A DNA stretch of 64,000 nt from a virus. Shown one piece after another: positions 16,334-24,485 of this stretch. The translations under genes were made by a program, and so were the position numbers. Positions within the stretch are counted from its first letter, which is position 1, and each line of letters opens with the position of its first letter. The notes under the pieces are model-generated. The model was not told where the DNA came from and did no database searches. It saw only the letters and a program-made list of their open reading frames with translations. The stretch is taken from IMG/VR virus record IMGVR_UViG_3300024264_001555, positions 1 to 64,000 of that record; one strand, 5' to 3'.

Positions 16334-17007
16334 TTAACATCCTCAATAAAATTGTTAGGATAATTAGTTCTAAAACTTTCCCAACACAATGTGTTTAATA
16401 TTTCCCAAGACTGCGGGGTATTCCAATCTATACCTAATGGAGTTAGATATTTTTTAAGTTCTTCTTGACGAGTACTGTAAATATGACTTTCTACATCGCG
16501 TATGCTTATATTACTTTCTTTTGCTTCGTATGTAAAGAAGTAATTAATACTTTTTAATTTTTCGCCTACTACAAAGAAACTACTAGGATGCATACTGTAT
16601 TTCCATAGTCCTAAACTTCTGTGCGCCGATACTATTTCTTTAATTTGTTCTTGCCAGTCAGGTAAAACGCTATCGTAATTTTTTGTTGTACAGTTTGCTC
16701 TGTTCCAAAAATCTTTTCCGTCTACAAGTAAATAAATTTTCTTTTCGTTGTAGTCAATATCTTTTATTTCCGGAACATGTTGAGGAAACTTTTTGTACAT
16801 TAATGTTAGATACTTAATTTCTCTTTCAAATTTTTCTTGCATCAGTGCAGGATCAATTACTTGATTTTGTCCAGCATGATACGTGGTATCATTATGATAC
16901 CATTGTACAAATGTAGTGTTATCTTCCGACATTAAACTTGTATAGATTAGATTATTTCTAGACAAGCCTTCTCCCGGAACATCGTTGTAATAATAGTAAT
17001 ACTTCAT
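16321..17007 (-). CDS. kinase-like (APH/protein-kinase-fold) protein
   Basis: A 228-residue protein with clear similarity to the N-terminal half of the 399-residue protein encoded at 21041-22240: both share FEREIKYL/FERELKYL, IDYNEKKIYL/IDYTNKKIFI, LPDWQEQ/FPDWQEQ and a Pro-x2-x-FFxxxxxxLK segment. The strand order and the HPSSFFVVGEKLKSINYF segment resemble the catalytic loop of aminoglycoside-phosphotransferase-like kinases, but the catalytic Asp is not clear. Function unknown. The ribosome binding site is GGCGGAC. Confidence 0.5.
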   Translation of the reverse strand: MKYYYYYNDVPGEGLSRNNLIYTSLMSEDNTTFVQWYHNDTTYHAGQNQVIDPALMQEKFEREIKYLTLMYKKFPQHVPEIKDIDYNEKKIYLLVDGKDFWNRANCTTKNYDSVLPDWQEQIKEIVSAHRSLGLWKYSMHPSSFFVVGEKLKSINYFFTYEAKESNISIRDVESHIYSTRQEELKKYLTPLGIDWNTPQSWEILNTLCWESFRTNYPNNFIEDVKCIN

Positions 17008-17026
17008 AAGTGTCCGCCGTTAATAT

Positions 17027-17042
17027 AATTTATCATAAATAT
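17027..17042. promoter_or_regulatory. back-to-back late-promoter-like motifs
   Basis: The 40-base gap between divergent genes holds ATAAATAT on the plus strand (17035-17042) and GATAAATT on the minus strand (17034-17027). The plus motif ends only five bases before ATG 17048, so a transcript from it would be essentially leaderless. Confidence 0.4.
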
Positions 17043-17047
17043 TATTG

Positions 17048-18091
17048 ATGAACAAGATATCTGACACTATCAGTCTATGCGAACATTGTTATAGACACAT
17101 ACCGGCAATAAAATTAGAACGTGACGGACAAGTTTGGCTAGAGAAGCATTGTCCGGATCACGATAAAATCGAGCACCTGATAGAACCTAATGCTGAATTT
17201 TACAAAAATTATCAATATCCTAGACGTGTACTAGATACTTACTTTATAGAACTTACAAATAGGTGCAATCTAGCATGCCCGCATTGTTATCAAATACCAG
17301 ATAATAAAAGCATCGACGAGTCTGTGCAATATTATGTAGATAAAGTAAAGTCTTGGGACGATGATGGATATAATATTTGTTTTGCCGGCGCTGAGCCTAC
17401 AGTAAGAAAAGATTTATATGATATAATAAAAGCAATTAATTCTATTGATATGAAGCCGCGACATATTTTTATATTAACAAACGGTGTGAATCTTTCAAGA
17501 AAAGAATATGCACAGCAGTTTACAGAATTTGATAATGTAAGCTGGACTGTAGGGTTAAACCATCCTGACTACCAAGGTCACACTGTAAGACATAAACAAG
17601 AAGAAGGCATGCGTAACTGTAAAGACTTAGGTCTAGACATAAAAGATGTAAGTTTTACTCTAGAAGGTTTATTCCAAACAGAAGATTGCATTAAAGAAAT
17701 ATTAGATTTTAATAAAGACATATGCAATCATTTTAGAATACGTGTAAGTGCAGACATTGGAAGAAATCCTAAAGAAGAAAAAATTTATCTAAGTCAACTA
17801 GTAGGTTATGTAAAAGAACTATGTGTTAAGAATAATTGGACATACGAAACAAACTCGCAATTAGGCATCAGGGCACATTATCCTGTTTTAATTAACGGAG
17901 TTTTTATAAAACTAATACAATGGCCTGATGTAAAAACTATAGACTTAGAAGAAATGGAAACAGAGACTTGGGCAGATTTTTTACCAGGAAAACCAATTAG
18001 CCCACTTGTTCATCAGGCAATACTAAGAGATGCATCAGTAAATAACGGATTGCCTTTGCACGACACAGTGCCAGAAAAATATAGGAGATAA
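17048..18091 (+). CDS. radical SAM protein with N-terminal zinc-ribbon-like motif
   Basis: A 347-residue protein. Residues 11-38 form CEHC, PA, DGQVWLEKHCPDH, the N-terminal pattern known from archaeal-type radical SAM proteins such as the tetraether lipid synthase and MJ0619 families. The [4Fe-4S] motif is C73-x3-C77-x2-C80, and the SAM motif is GAEP (114-117) in place of GGEP. Relatives form C-C bonds or methylate unactivated carbons. I start at ATG 17048; a TTG three bases earlier is also in frame. There is no Shine-Dalgarno. The next gene begins one base after its stop. Confidence 0.8.
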   Translation: MNKISDTISLCEHCYRHIPAIKLERDGQVWLEKHCPDHDKIEHLIEPNAEFYKNYQYPRRVLDTYFIELTNRCNLACPHCYQIPDNKSIDESVQYYVDKVKSWDDDGYNICFAGAEPTVRKDLYDIIKAINSIDMKPRHIFILTNGVNLSRKEYAQQFTEFDNVSWTVGLNHPDYQGHTVRHKQEEGMRNCKDLGLDIKDVSFTLEGLFQTEDCIKEILDFNKDICNHFRIRVSADIGRNPKEEKIYLSQLVGYVKELCVKNNWTYETNSQLGIRAHYPVLINGVFIKLIQWPDVKTIDLEEMETETWADFLPGKPISPLVHQAILRDASVNNGLPLHDTVPEKYRR

Positions 18092-18092
18092 A

Positions 18093-18899
18093 ATGTCATT
18101 TAAAGGTATAGACAAAAAGCCATATCTTGACTTAGAACCATTTTTAGATATGACTACGTTTGATAAGTTGCAACCTGAAATACTAAGAGGATTTGCAGAA
18201 GCAAAAGATTTAGCAAAAGAAGGTACATGGATGCGACCCGGTTTTACTTGGGACGACTGTAGCTATAAATTAAACTGGTTACCTATTCCGTATGCTATTG
18301 ACAAGTTTATGGCATTAGACGACAACGATCCTATTAAAATAGAAGGTATGAAAATGTATGATAACATTAAAGATCATCATACAAGAAATTTATTTACACG
18401 TTATTTAAAAATGGCAGTTGGTGCATATGATCCTTACACTTATTACTTTCTTTGGGAAGAAGGTGACTGGAACGACAGAACTGCTGAAAGAAAACCTACA
18501 CCAGAAGCAGCGTATTTTCCAGGTGCAGTTAAGTGGGTTAACCAAATGGTCGATAATGGTATATTTAAGCATATTGGTAGAGTCATATTTTTCTGCATTG
18601 AAGCAGGAGGAATACCTTTTGAACATAGAGACTTAGATGCTAAAAACGGTGTCGATGTAAGATATCCGCATCGTAATGAATTTATACATATTAGACCTAA
18701 CACTAAAAAAGCGTTTTATGTATGGGATCCGGAAAAGAAGAATAAAACATATCTAAATACAAGAGCCGCTTGGTGGAATGATCAAGACTGGCACGGTGGC
18801 GAAATGACAATGGAACCTAGTTATGCACTACGCATTGACGGCAAATTTACAGAAGAATTTCGCACACAATTAGGTATTAATCATTTGGAGAGTTATTAA
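18093..18899 (+). CDS. 2OG-Fe(II) oxygenase-like protein
   Basis: A 268-residue protein. C-terminal jelly-roll motifs: PFEHRD (H178, D180), a long strand rich in basic and aromatic residues, then DWHGGEM (H234) and R247. This is the complete 2-His-1-carboxylate plus Arg set. The N-terminal 150 residues are helical and unique in this window. It follows the radical SAM gene by one base and overlaps the next oxygenase gene by one base (TAATG). Confidence 0.75.
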   Translation: MSFKGIDKKPYLDLEPFLDMTTFDKLQPEILRGFAEAKDLAKEGTWMRPGFTWDDCSYKLNWLPIPYAIDKFMALDDNDPIKIEGMKMYDNIKDHHTRNLFTRYLKMAVGAYDPYTYYFLWEEGDWNDRTAERKPTPEAAYFPGAVKWVNQMVDNGIFKHIGRVIFFCIEAGGIPFEHRDLDAKNGVDVRYPHRNEFIHIRPNTKKAFYVWDPEKKNKTYLNTRAAWWNDQDWHGGEMTMEPSYALRIDGKFTEEFRTQLGINHLESY

Positions 18900-19477
18900 T
18901 GGCATTAAAGGTTGTAAACAATTATGCAGACTGGATCAAAGACGAATGGATAGAACACTTTCTTTCTGTAGACGGTTCTTGTTTTCCAAGAGATGCTACA
19001 GCCGAGGAAGAGCCTGGTATGGTTGACGCCGCTATAAGAGGCGAGGATCCTAATAGCGGAGTTAGAATTGCAGACGGAAAAGAAGAATGGGGAACTGATT
19101 GGGTCTGTTGTATTACATATAAACAACACGAACTTCCTTTTAAAGTTGAAATGCCATTTGACATACCTCATGAACACGAATGGTTTTTTATGAAACTACG
19201 CCCAGGTATGGTACAACCAGTACATCAAGATTATGCAGATTACGGAAAAGAGTATGTTGACGGCGTAGCAATGTCAAACAAAAACAATGTTGAAAGATAC
19301 TTGATACCTTTACAAGATTATAAAAGAGGACATTTGTTCCTTTATGACAATAAAATACTTAAAGACTACAAAAAAGGAGATATGTTCAAACACGACGGCG
19401 AAGATATCTGGCACGGCGGAGGCAATATGGGACATTCTACTAGATTAACCTTTAACTTAACGGTGTATCCTAAATGA
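18899..19477 (+). CDS. 2OG-Fe(II) oxygenase, tandem paralogue 1
   Basis: A 192-residue single-domain oxygenase. Metal and cosubstrate residues: H109, D111, H172, R182 (QPVHQD; WHGGGNMGHSTR). The N-terminal NYADWIKDEW helix is shared with the next two genes. It ends in a four-base ATGA overlap with paralogue 2. The substrate is unknown. Confidence 0.82.
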   Translation: MALKVVNNYADWIKDEWIEHFLSVDGSCFPRDATAEEEPGMVDAAIRGEDPNSGVRIADGKEEWGTDWVCCITYKQHELPFKVEMPFDIPHEHEWFFMKLRPGMVQPVHQDYADYGKEYVDGVAMSNKNNVERYLIPLQDYKRGHLFLYDNKILKDYKKGDMFKHDGEDIWHGGGNMGHSTRLTFNLTVYPK

Positions 19478-20001
19478 GTTTAATTTATATTGGAAATTAT
19501 GCAGACTGGATCTCAGACGAATGGGTTGATTACATTTTAAACAATGACGGCGAAAGATTGCCTAAAGCAATACCTAAAGATATAGTAGAACAAACTTGTT
19601 TTGTAGGTAATGATGATTTTCACGGTAGAGAAGAATGGGACTTTAATGATACAGTTTGTCACTCATATAAACAAGAACAATTTCCGTTTAAACTTATACT
19701 ACCAGAAATAGAAGAAACCTATACAGATAATGAATGGTGGTTTGTTAAGTATAATGTTGGAAAAGTACAACCGGTGCATCAAGACTTGCCAATAGAAGAT
19801 GGATTAAATGTTAATCGTTATTGGATGCCTATGCAAGACTTTAAAGAAGGGCATATATTCTGGTATGAAAATGAACAAGTAAGCAATTATAAGAAAGGCG
19901 ATTTGTTTAAGTTTCATAAAAGCGATGCTTGGCATGCTGGAGGTAATATGGGACATTATACTAGACTAGTGTTTAATTTTACTACATGGAGTGCTAAATG
20001 A
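19474..20001 (+). CDS. 2OG-Fe(II) oxygenase, tandem paralogue 2
   Basis: A 175-residue protein, the closest relative of paralogue 1: same NYADWISDEW start, QPVHQD (H102, D104), YKKGDLFKF, and WHAGGNMGHYTR (H154, R164). All four iron/2OG residues are intact. ATGA overlap on both sides gives strict translational coupling, which suggests equimolar synthesis and related or sequential substrates. Confidence 0.82.
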   Translation: MSLIYIGNYADWISDEWVDYILNNDGERLPKAIPKDIVEQTCFVGNDDFHGREEWDFNDTVCHSYKQEQFPFKLILPEIEETYTDNEWWFVKYNVGKVQPVHQDLPIEDGLNVNRYWMPMQDFKEGHIFWYENEQVSNYKKGDLFKFHKSDAWHAGGNMGHYTRLVFNFTTWSAK

Positions 20002-20507
20002 AATCACTCAAATATATAGGAAACTATTCTCACTGGATTAATCCCGAATGGGTAAGGTATATGTTAGAAAACGACGGTGTTCCTCGTCCGTGTAACAAAG
20101 AATCTGAGAACGATTTTGAAAACCATATTTTTAACAAGTTTAAAAACGCAGGCTATGATCTTACAACGGAATGGAGTTGTTTTTTTGAAAAAAACGATTT
20201 ACCATTTGATATAGAAATGCCAGTCGAGAATGCTGTTCTTTGGTGGTTCATAAAACAAAAACCCGGTCAATATAGCCCGTTACACGTTGATCAAGAAGAA
20301 GAGGAAACTACAACTGTAGCACGATATTGGATGTCAATGCTGGATTATCAACCGGGCCATCTGTTAATCTGTAATAATGAATTAGCCATCGACTATAAAG
20401 CAGGAGATATGTTTATGTTTACTGATCCGGATCTGCTACATGGATCGAGTAATATAGGATTTTCTACTCGACTTGCCCTAAATATTACACAAAGGATAAT
20501 TAAATGA
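19998..20507 (+). CDS. 2OG-Fe(II) oxygenase, tandem paralogue 3
   Basis: A 169-residue protein. H96-V-D98 in SPLHVD, distal H148 in LLHGSSNIGFSTR and R158 are present. It keeps the shared NYSHWINPEW start and the YKAGDMF strand, but its surface loops differ from paralogues 1 and 2, so it may accept a different substrate. Confidence 0.8.
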   Translation: MKSLKYIGNYSHWINPEWVRYMLENDGVPRPCNKESENDFENHIFNKFKNAGYDLTTEWSCFFEKNDLPFDIEMPVENAVLWWFIKQKPGQYSPLHVDQEEEETTTVARYWMSMLDYQPGHLLICNNELAIDYKAGDMFMFTDPDLLHGSSNIGFSTRLALNITQRIIK

Positions 20508-21046
20508 TATTTTTAGATAACTATAGAGAATTCGTTACAGACGAAATAATGGATGCTATGGAAAATCGCACAGGTGATGTTGTTCCAGTATGGCAGCCAG
20601 ATAAGTGGAAAGATCATCCTATGCTAGACGAAGCTCGCGAAAAAACAAGAAGCGGGTATGCTGATAGAGGAGATGTGTTTCATCAATATGCTAATAGTAG
20701 TCCTGATATAAAAGGTATAAATGTTGAGCTTCCTCCGCTAGGCGAAGAAGAAGGTAGAGAAAGTTATTGGTGGTTTATAAAATTGCTACCAGGACAATTT
20801 CAACCTATGCATTTTGACCCACAATTAGTATATGCAGAAGATCCACAGCGTTACACTTTATTTTTACAAGACTGGCAACCTGGACACATTTATCAATACG
20901 AAGATAAGATGATTAGTAACTATAAAGCCGGTGATTTATACAGATGGAGTGACCCGATGTGTATACACGGTGCAGTTAATATTGGTTTTAAACCTAGATA
21001 CACTTTTCAGATAACAACTTACAAAGATTTGTCAAAATCCTTATAA
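20504..21046 (+). CDS. 2OG-Fe(II) oxygenase, tandem paralogue 4
   Basis: A 180-residue protein, the most divergent of the four. H103-F-D105 in QPMHFD, H155 in CIHGAVNIGFKPR, R165. The central DWQPGHIYQYED and YKAGDLYRW strands align with the other three. It overlaps paralogue 3 by four bases and its stop overlaps the end of the convergent kinase-oxygenase fusion gene. Confidence 0.8.
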   Translation: MIFLDNYREFVTDEIMDAMENRTGDVVPVWQPDKWKDHPMLDEAREKTRSGYADRGDVFHQYANSSPDIKGINVELPPLGEEEGRESYWWFIKLLPGQFQPMHFDPQLVYAEDPQRYTLFLQDWQPGHIYQYEDKMISNYKAGDLYRWSDPMCIHGAVNIGFKPRYTFQITTYKDLSKSL

Positions 21047-21053
21047 AGGATTT
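21035..21053. terminator. bidirectional terminator hairpin
   Basis: AAATCCTT, three-base loop ATA, AAGGATTT: a perfect eight-base stem spanning the overlapping stops of convergent genes. On the minus strand it is followed by a short T run. Confidence 0.5.
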
Positions 21054-22240
21054 CCTAATATATGTAACATATATTTAGATTTTAATCCGCCATTAATTCC
21101 ACAATGCCAATCTTTATAATTATTCCATTTTACTATTTTGCCTTGTAGCATATTAAAGTAATAATCATCGTTAATTATAAACACATGACCCATTGCAGGC
21201 GGTTCAATGAAACAACTATATCTAACAATATCGCCACCTTGTAAATACTCTTCTTCGTTATCGTCAACATCCCAGTGCCAAGGTGCAAAGTATCCTGGCT
21301 CTATTTTACTAATCCAAGATCGCAATACTTTAATATGCAACCCTTCAGATAGTTCATCTATAATTTTTTTAGAATAGTGGGTCTTAGGGTAATAGTTAAT
21401 CCATTTAATTGCACTAGGATTAAAGTTTGCTTCTTGCCATAACTTATAAATGTCTGTATATCCCGGTGTATCTAGATTCCATTTACTTGGATCAGCAGTA
21501 ATACTTACACCGTCTTGTTTTTCTAAGTCATCAATAACATTGTTCCAATCAAAAAATACACGCTCATATATTCTTTGTAATGCATTATGGGGCCATATTA
21601 CATGTTCGGCTAATGCTCGTTTAAAAAATTTTCCTAAGTTTAAAGAATCGCCTTCTGACGCTTCTTTGAATCTACCACTTTCCATAGATTCTTTACCCAT
21701 CATACCTTTTATTTGCTCAAAGGAAATATAAGGATCATCTTTATGTGTACATGCATACATATCAAATGTTTTTAATTGTCCTTTACTATTAAAGAAAAAA
21801 CAATGAGGATACAAACTAGTTTTATAATGTCCACTTTTTGTAATATCATTAATTATAGTAAAGAGTTGTTCTTGCCAATCAGGAAATTGTTTGTCTATAT
21901 CACCTTCACCGTATATAATGTCATTGCAAGTTTCGTTATGCCATTCTATAAAAATTTTTTTATTGGTATAATCTATAGACAATACTTCTGGACACCAGGC
22001 ATAGTTTTTAAATAATTTTAGGTATTTTAATTCTCTTTCAAAAAAGAAATCCATTAGATCATTTGTAAGTACCCTTCCTTGTCCGTCTCGTTTTTGATAT
22101 TCACTGGCTTTATCCCAGTGCATACATAAAATTTTTCCATCCGGACTCACAAATGGAGTATATAAATTATTATTCATTGTCCTGTCAAATGATTCAGGAT
22201 CAATTTTTAAAAAGTGTTTCCAGTCTTTAGTATCATACAT
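21041..22240 (-). CDS. fusion: kinase-like domain plus 2OG-Fe(II) oxygenase domain
   Basis: A 399-residue protein. The first 220 or so residues are homologous to the kinase-like protein of 16321-17007 (shared FERELKYL, IDYTNKKIF, FPDWQEQ, PHCFFFNSKGQLK). The last 145 or so residues are a 2OG oxygenase related to the neighbouring array: PWHWD (HxD), strand GHVFIINDD, then DWHCGINGGLKSKY with Lys where the array has Arg. One polypeptide thus joins two activities encoded separately elsewhere in the window. It ends against the oxygenase array. Confidence 0.7.
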   Translation of the reverse strand: MYDTKDWKHFLKIDPESFDRTMNNNLYTPFVSPDGKILCMHWDKASEYQKRDGQGRVLTNDLMDFFFERELKYLKLFKNYAWCPEVLSIDYTNKKIFIEWHNETCNDIIYGEGDIDKQFPDWQEQLFTIINDITKSGHYKTSLYPHCFFFNSKGQLKTFDMYACTHKDDPYISFEQIKGMMGKESMESGRFKEASEGDSLNLGKFFKRALAEHVIWPHNALQRIYERVFFDWNNVIDDLEKQDGVSITADPSKWNLDTPGYTDIYKLWQEANFNPSAIKWINYYPKTHYSKKIIDELSEGLHIKVLRSWISKIEPGYFAPWHWDVDDNEEEYLQGGDIVRYSCFIEPPAMGHVFIINDDYYFNMLQGKIVKWNNYKDWHCGINGGLKSKYMLHILGNPL

Positions 22241-22898
22241 TTAAAGTAAACTCGCTTGGTAGTATATCTTGAATATCTTCTATGTTCTCTTTTGTAGTTT
22301 TGAAATTAACGTTTCTTGGTGCATATTTGAAGTCTTGTATAAGTCCTAGTTTATTTGCTTTGTTAAGCCAAGGACTTACTCTTTGGTCAAAAATATATCT
22401 ACAGTCTTCTTGATCTACTGTTTTAGGAATAGTAATACTTACTTCAACAGGCTTGTCAAGTATTACTTTGTCAAGTAGTTTTCTTATTACTAACTGATAT
22501 CTAGTCCGATTGCCAAAATTTGCCGCAGTGTGTATACTTCCTGCATCCATTTCCCACCAAATACCATCAAAATTTAAAGGCGTTAGTTTTTCAGTTTCTA
22601 AATTAATAAGAAAACAGTTATTGCCACTTAGATTAAGATGATACCTGTCATCAATATCTGCATGTGATTGATAACACTCGCCAGGTTCTAATTTAATTAA
22701 TCTAGCTTCTCCCTTATCTTCTACCAGCAAAGTATTATAAATTCTTTCCCAAACTGTATCTTTAAATTCATCAGCTATAACCCATGGGTCATAGAAAAAA
22801 TTTCCTGTAGGTTTGTTAATTGCAGTCCTAAAAGATTCAGAAGGTATCGAATCTAACCCGTCTTTAAGGAAGAGAGGAGGAACATTATATTGTGTCAT
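22233..22898 (-). CDS. 2OG-Fe(II) oxygenase-like protein
   Basis: I choose ATG 22898 (221 residues); ATG 22907 is also possible but would lie on the expected transcription start. Motifs: H79-A-D81 in CYQSHADIDDRYH and H123 in SIHTAANFGNRTRY with R131 or R133, like aspartyl hydroxylase or proline hydroxylase-type enzymes. The C-terminal 80 residues form an extra domain. It overlaps the downstream fusion gene by eight bases, so both share one transcript. Confidence 0.72.
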   Translation of the reverse strand: MTQYNVPPLFLKDGLDSIPSESFRTAINKPTGNFFYDPWVIADEFKDTVWERIYNTLLVEDKGEARLIKLEPGECYQSHADIDDRYHLNLSGNNCFLINLETEKLTPLNFDGIWWEMDAGSIHTAANFGNRTRYQLVIRKLLDKVILDKPVEVSITIPKTVDQEDCRYIFDQRVSPWLNKANKLGLIQDFKYAPRNVNFKTTKENIEDIQDILPSEFTLNV

Positions 22899-22910
22899 TG
22901 TTAACATAGA

Positions 22911-22920
22911 AATATTTATC
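22911..22920 (-). promoter_or_regulatory. late promoter motif of the minus-strand oxygenase pair
   Basis: GATAAATATT on the minus strand (22920-22911), ending only 12 bases before ATG 22898. It sits in a 49-base divergent gap between ATG 22898 and the plus-strand GTG at 22948. Confidence 0.5.
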
Positions 22921-22947
22921 TGCGCAGTTAACTCAGGTAAATACGAT

Positions 22948-23790
22948 GTGAATATACTTACAGCAACAACATACACAGAAGACTGGCTAGACACTGATAG
23001 GCCGCAGCCATTAACCGATAAAACTATAGAACGTCTAATACAAGAAGTTATGCAAAATGACTTTAGTAAAGACACTAGTGATCAAGTGTACAAAGATTTT
23101 ATTAAAGAGTGCGAGGCTTGGATTCAACTAATGCCACAAAACAATTTGACAGGATTTGAAACATTCAGTCGAAAAGATATCTGTATTGGTTGTACACAAT
23201 TTATAGACAATCAATATATGGTCGGAGATGTACAAACACTAAAAGGCGATTATAAATACCATCAACGATTAGGAAATACGCCTGTTACTATAGACACATT
23301 AAAAGATAACATTCCTCTTATACTTGCATTGCCGTTTCCTAGCACAGGAGACATTATACAAGACGTTGACAAATTATTAGACTTATGCTATAATATGAGT
23401 ATACCTGTACACATAGACGGAGCGTGGATTACTTGTTCAAGAAATATTAATTTTAATTTTAATCATCCTGCTATAAAAAGCGTTGCTATTAGTTTAAGCA
23501 AAGGATTAGGACTAGGTTGGAACAGAATTGGTGTGCGTTGGTCAAAAGACACTACTGATTCAATTAGCATCATGAATGACTTTCGTATGAATAATAGAGT
23601 GCTTGCAATGGTAGGTTTACATTTTTTAAAAAATACAAGGCCTGGACATCTTTGGAGCACTCATTTAGAAAACTATTCAAAAATCTGTAAAGATTTTAAT
23701 TTAAAAGAAACTAACAGTATACATATTGCTAAAGATCGTAGTGGGTCTCCAGTAGGAGTAAGCCCATTACTAAGGTACTTAGAAAAATGA
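22948..23790 (+). CDS. PLP-dependent aminotransferase-fold protein
   Basis: I start at GTG 22948 with CAGGTAA upstream (280 residues), because the longer frame runs back into the divergent gene. Fold-type I PLP signatures: HIDGAW, with D157 for the pyridine nitrogen, and SLSKGLGLGWNRIG, with K185 as the Schiff-base lysine and a following Arg. Full enzymes are about 380-420 residues; the N-terminal small-domain part is reduced here. Substrate unknown. It overlaps the PP-loop gene by four bases and may supply an amino sugar or amino acid. Confidence 0.7.
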   Translation: MNILTATTYTEDWLDTDRPQPLTDKTIERLIQEVMQNDFSKDTSDQVYKDFIKECEAWIQLMPQNNLTGFETFSRKDICIGCTQFIDNQYMVGDVQTLKGDYKYHQRLGNTPVTIDTLKDNIPLILALPFPSTGDIIQDVDKLLDLCYNMSIPVHIDGAWITCSRNINFNFNHPAIKSVAISLSKGLGLGWNRIGVRWSKDTTDSISIMNDFRMNNRVLAMVGLHFLKNTRPGHLWSTHLENYSKICKDFNLKETNSIHIAKDRSGSPVGVSPLLRYLEK

Positions 23791-24485
23791 ATTTATTTTT
23801 TGACAAGAAATGGAATAATATTGCTGTAAGTGTTAGCGGCGGTGCAGACAGTGCATTACTATTATATCTACTATGCAAAGAAGTTACTAGTCAGACAGTT
23901 CATATTATCAATAATGTAAGATGTTGGAAAACTAAACCTTGGCAAGAACACGATGCAGAATATGTTATAACATGGATTAGAAAAAGATTTCCAGCAATAA
24001 ACTTTAAACTACATAAAAACTTTATTGCTCCTGATATTGAATACGGAGAAATAGGACCTAGTATCAAAGACGAATACGGTAAAATAGTAAGTGGTGATAA
24101 TATACAAATAAGATCGTATGCAGAATACGTATGCTTTAAAAATAATGTTGATGCTTACTATAATGGTGTTACTAAAAATCCAAATGAAAACTTAGGCGGA
24201 ATGATAGAACGAGATATTGAACCTACAGAAGAAAATAAACATTTACTTATAATGGAACATATGGAAAGATATGCTATTCATCCATTTCGTTTTACTAGCA
24301 AAGATAAGTTAATTGAAAAATATAAACAAGAAGACATTGTAGATTTATTTAATATTACTAGAAGTTGTGAAGGAACGTTTGATTGGTTAGATTATAGAAA
24401 CTATAAAAAAGGCGAATTAGTTCCTGTCTGTAATGAGTGCTTTTGGTGCAAAGAAAGAGATTGGGCAGTAGATAATGCAAAATAA
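23787..24485 (+). CDS. QueC-like PP-loop ATPase
   Basis: A 232-residue protein. The PP-loop SGGADS (17-22) binds ATP. The C-terminus has a Cys in TRSCEG and then CNECFWCKER (CxxCxxC), the four-Cys zinc arrangement of QueC, 7-cyano-7-deazaguanine synthase, which turns an acid into a nitrile via adenylation. This could pair with the QueE-like protein, but the gene sits 23 kb away between a PLP enzyme and a radical SAM protein, so it may amidate another carboxylate. It overlaps both neighbours. Confidence 0.65.
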   Translation: MNLFFDKKWNNIAVSVSGGADSALLLYLLCKEVTSQTVHIINNVRCWKTKPWQEHDAEYVITWIRKRFPAINFKLHKNFIAPDIEYGEIGPSIKDEYGKIVSGDNIQIRSYAEYVCFKNNVDAYYNGVTKNPNENLGGMIERDIEPTEENKHLLIMEHMERYAIHPFRFTSKDKLIEKYKQEDIVDLFNITRSCEGTFDWLDYRNYKKGELVPVCNECFWCKERDWAVDNAK

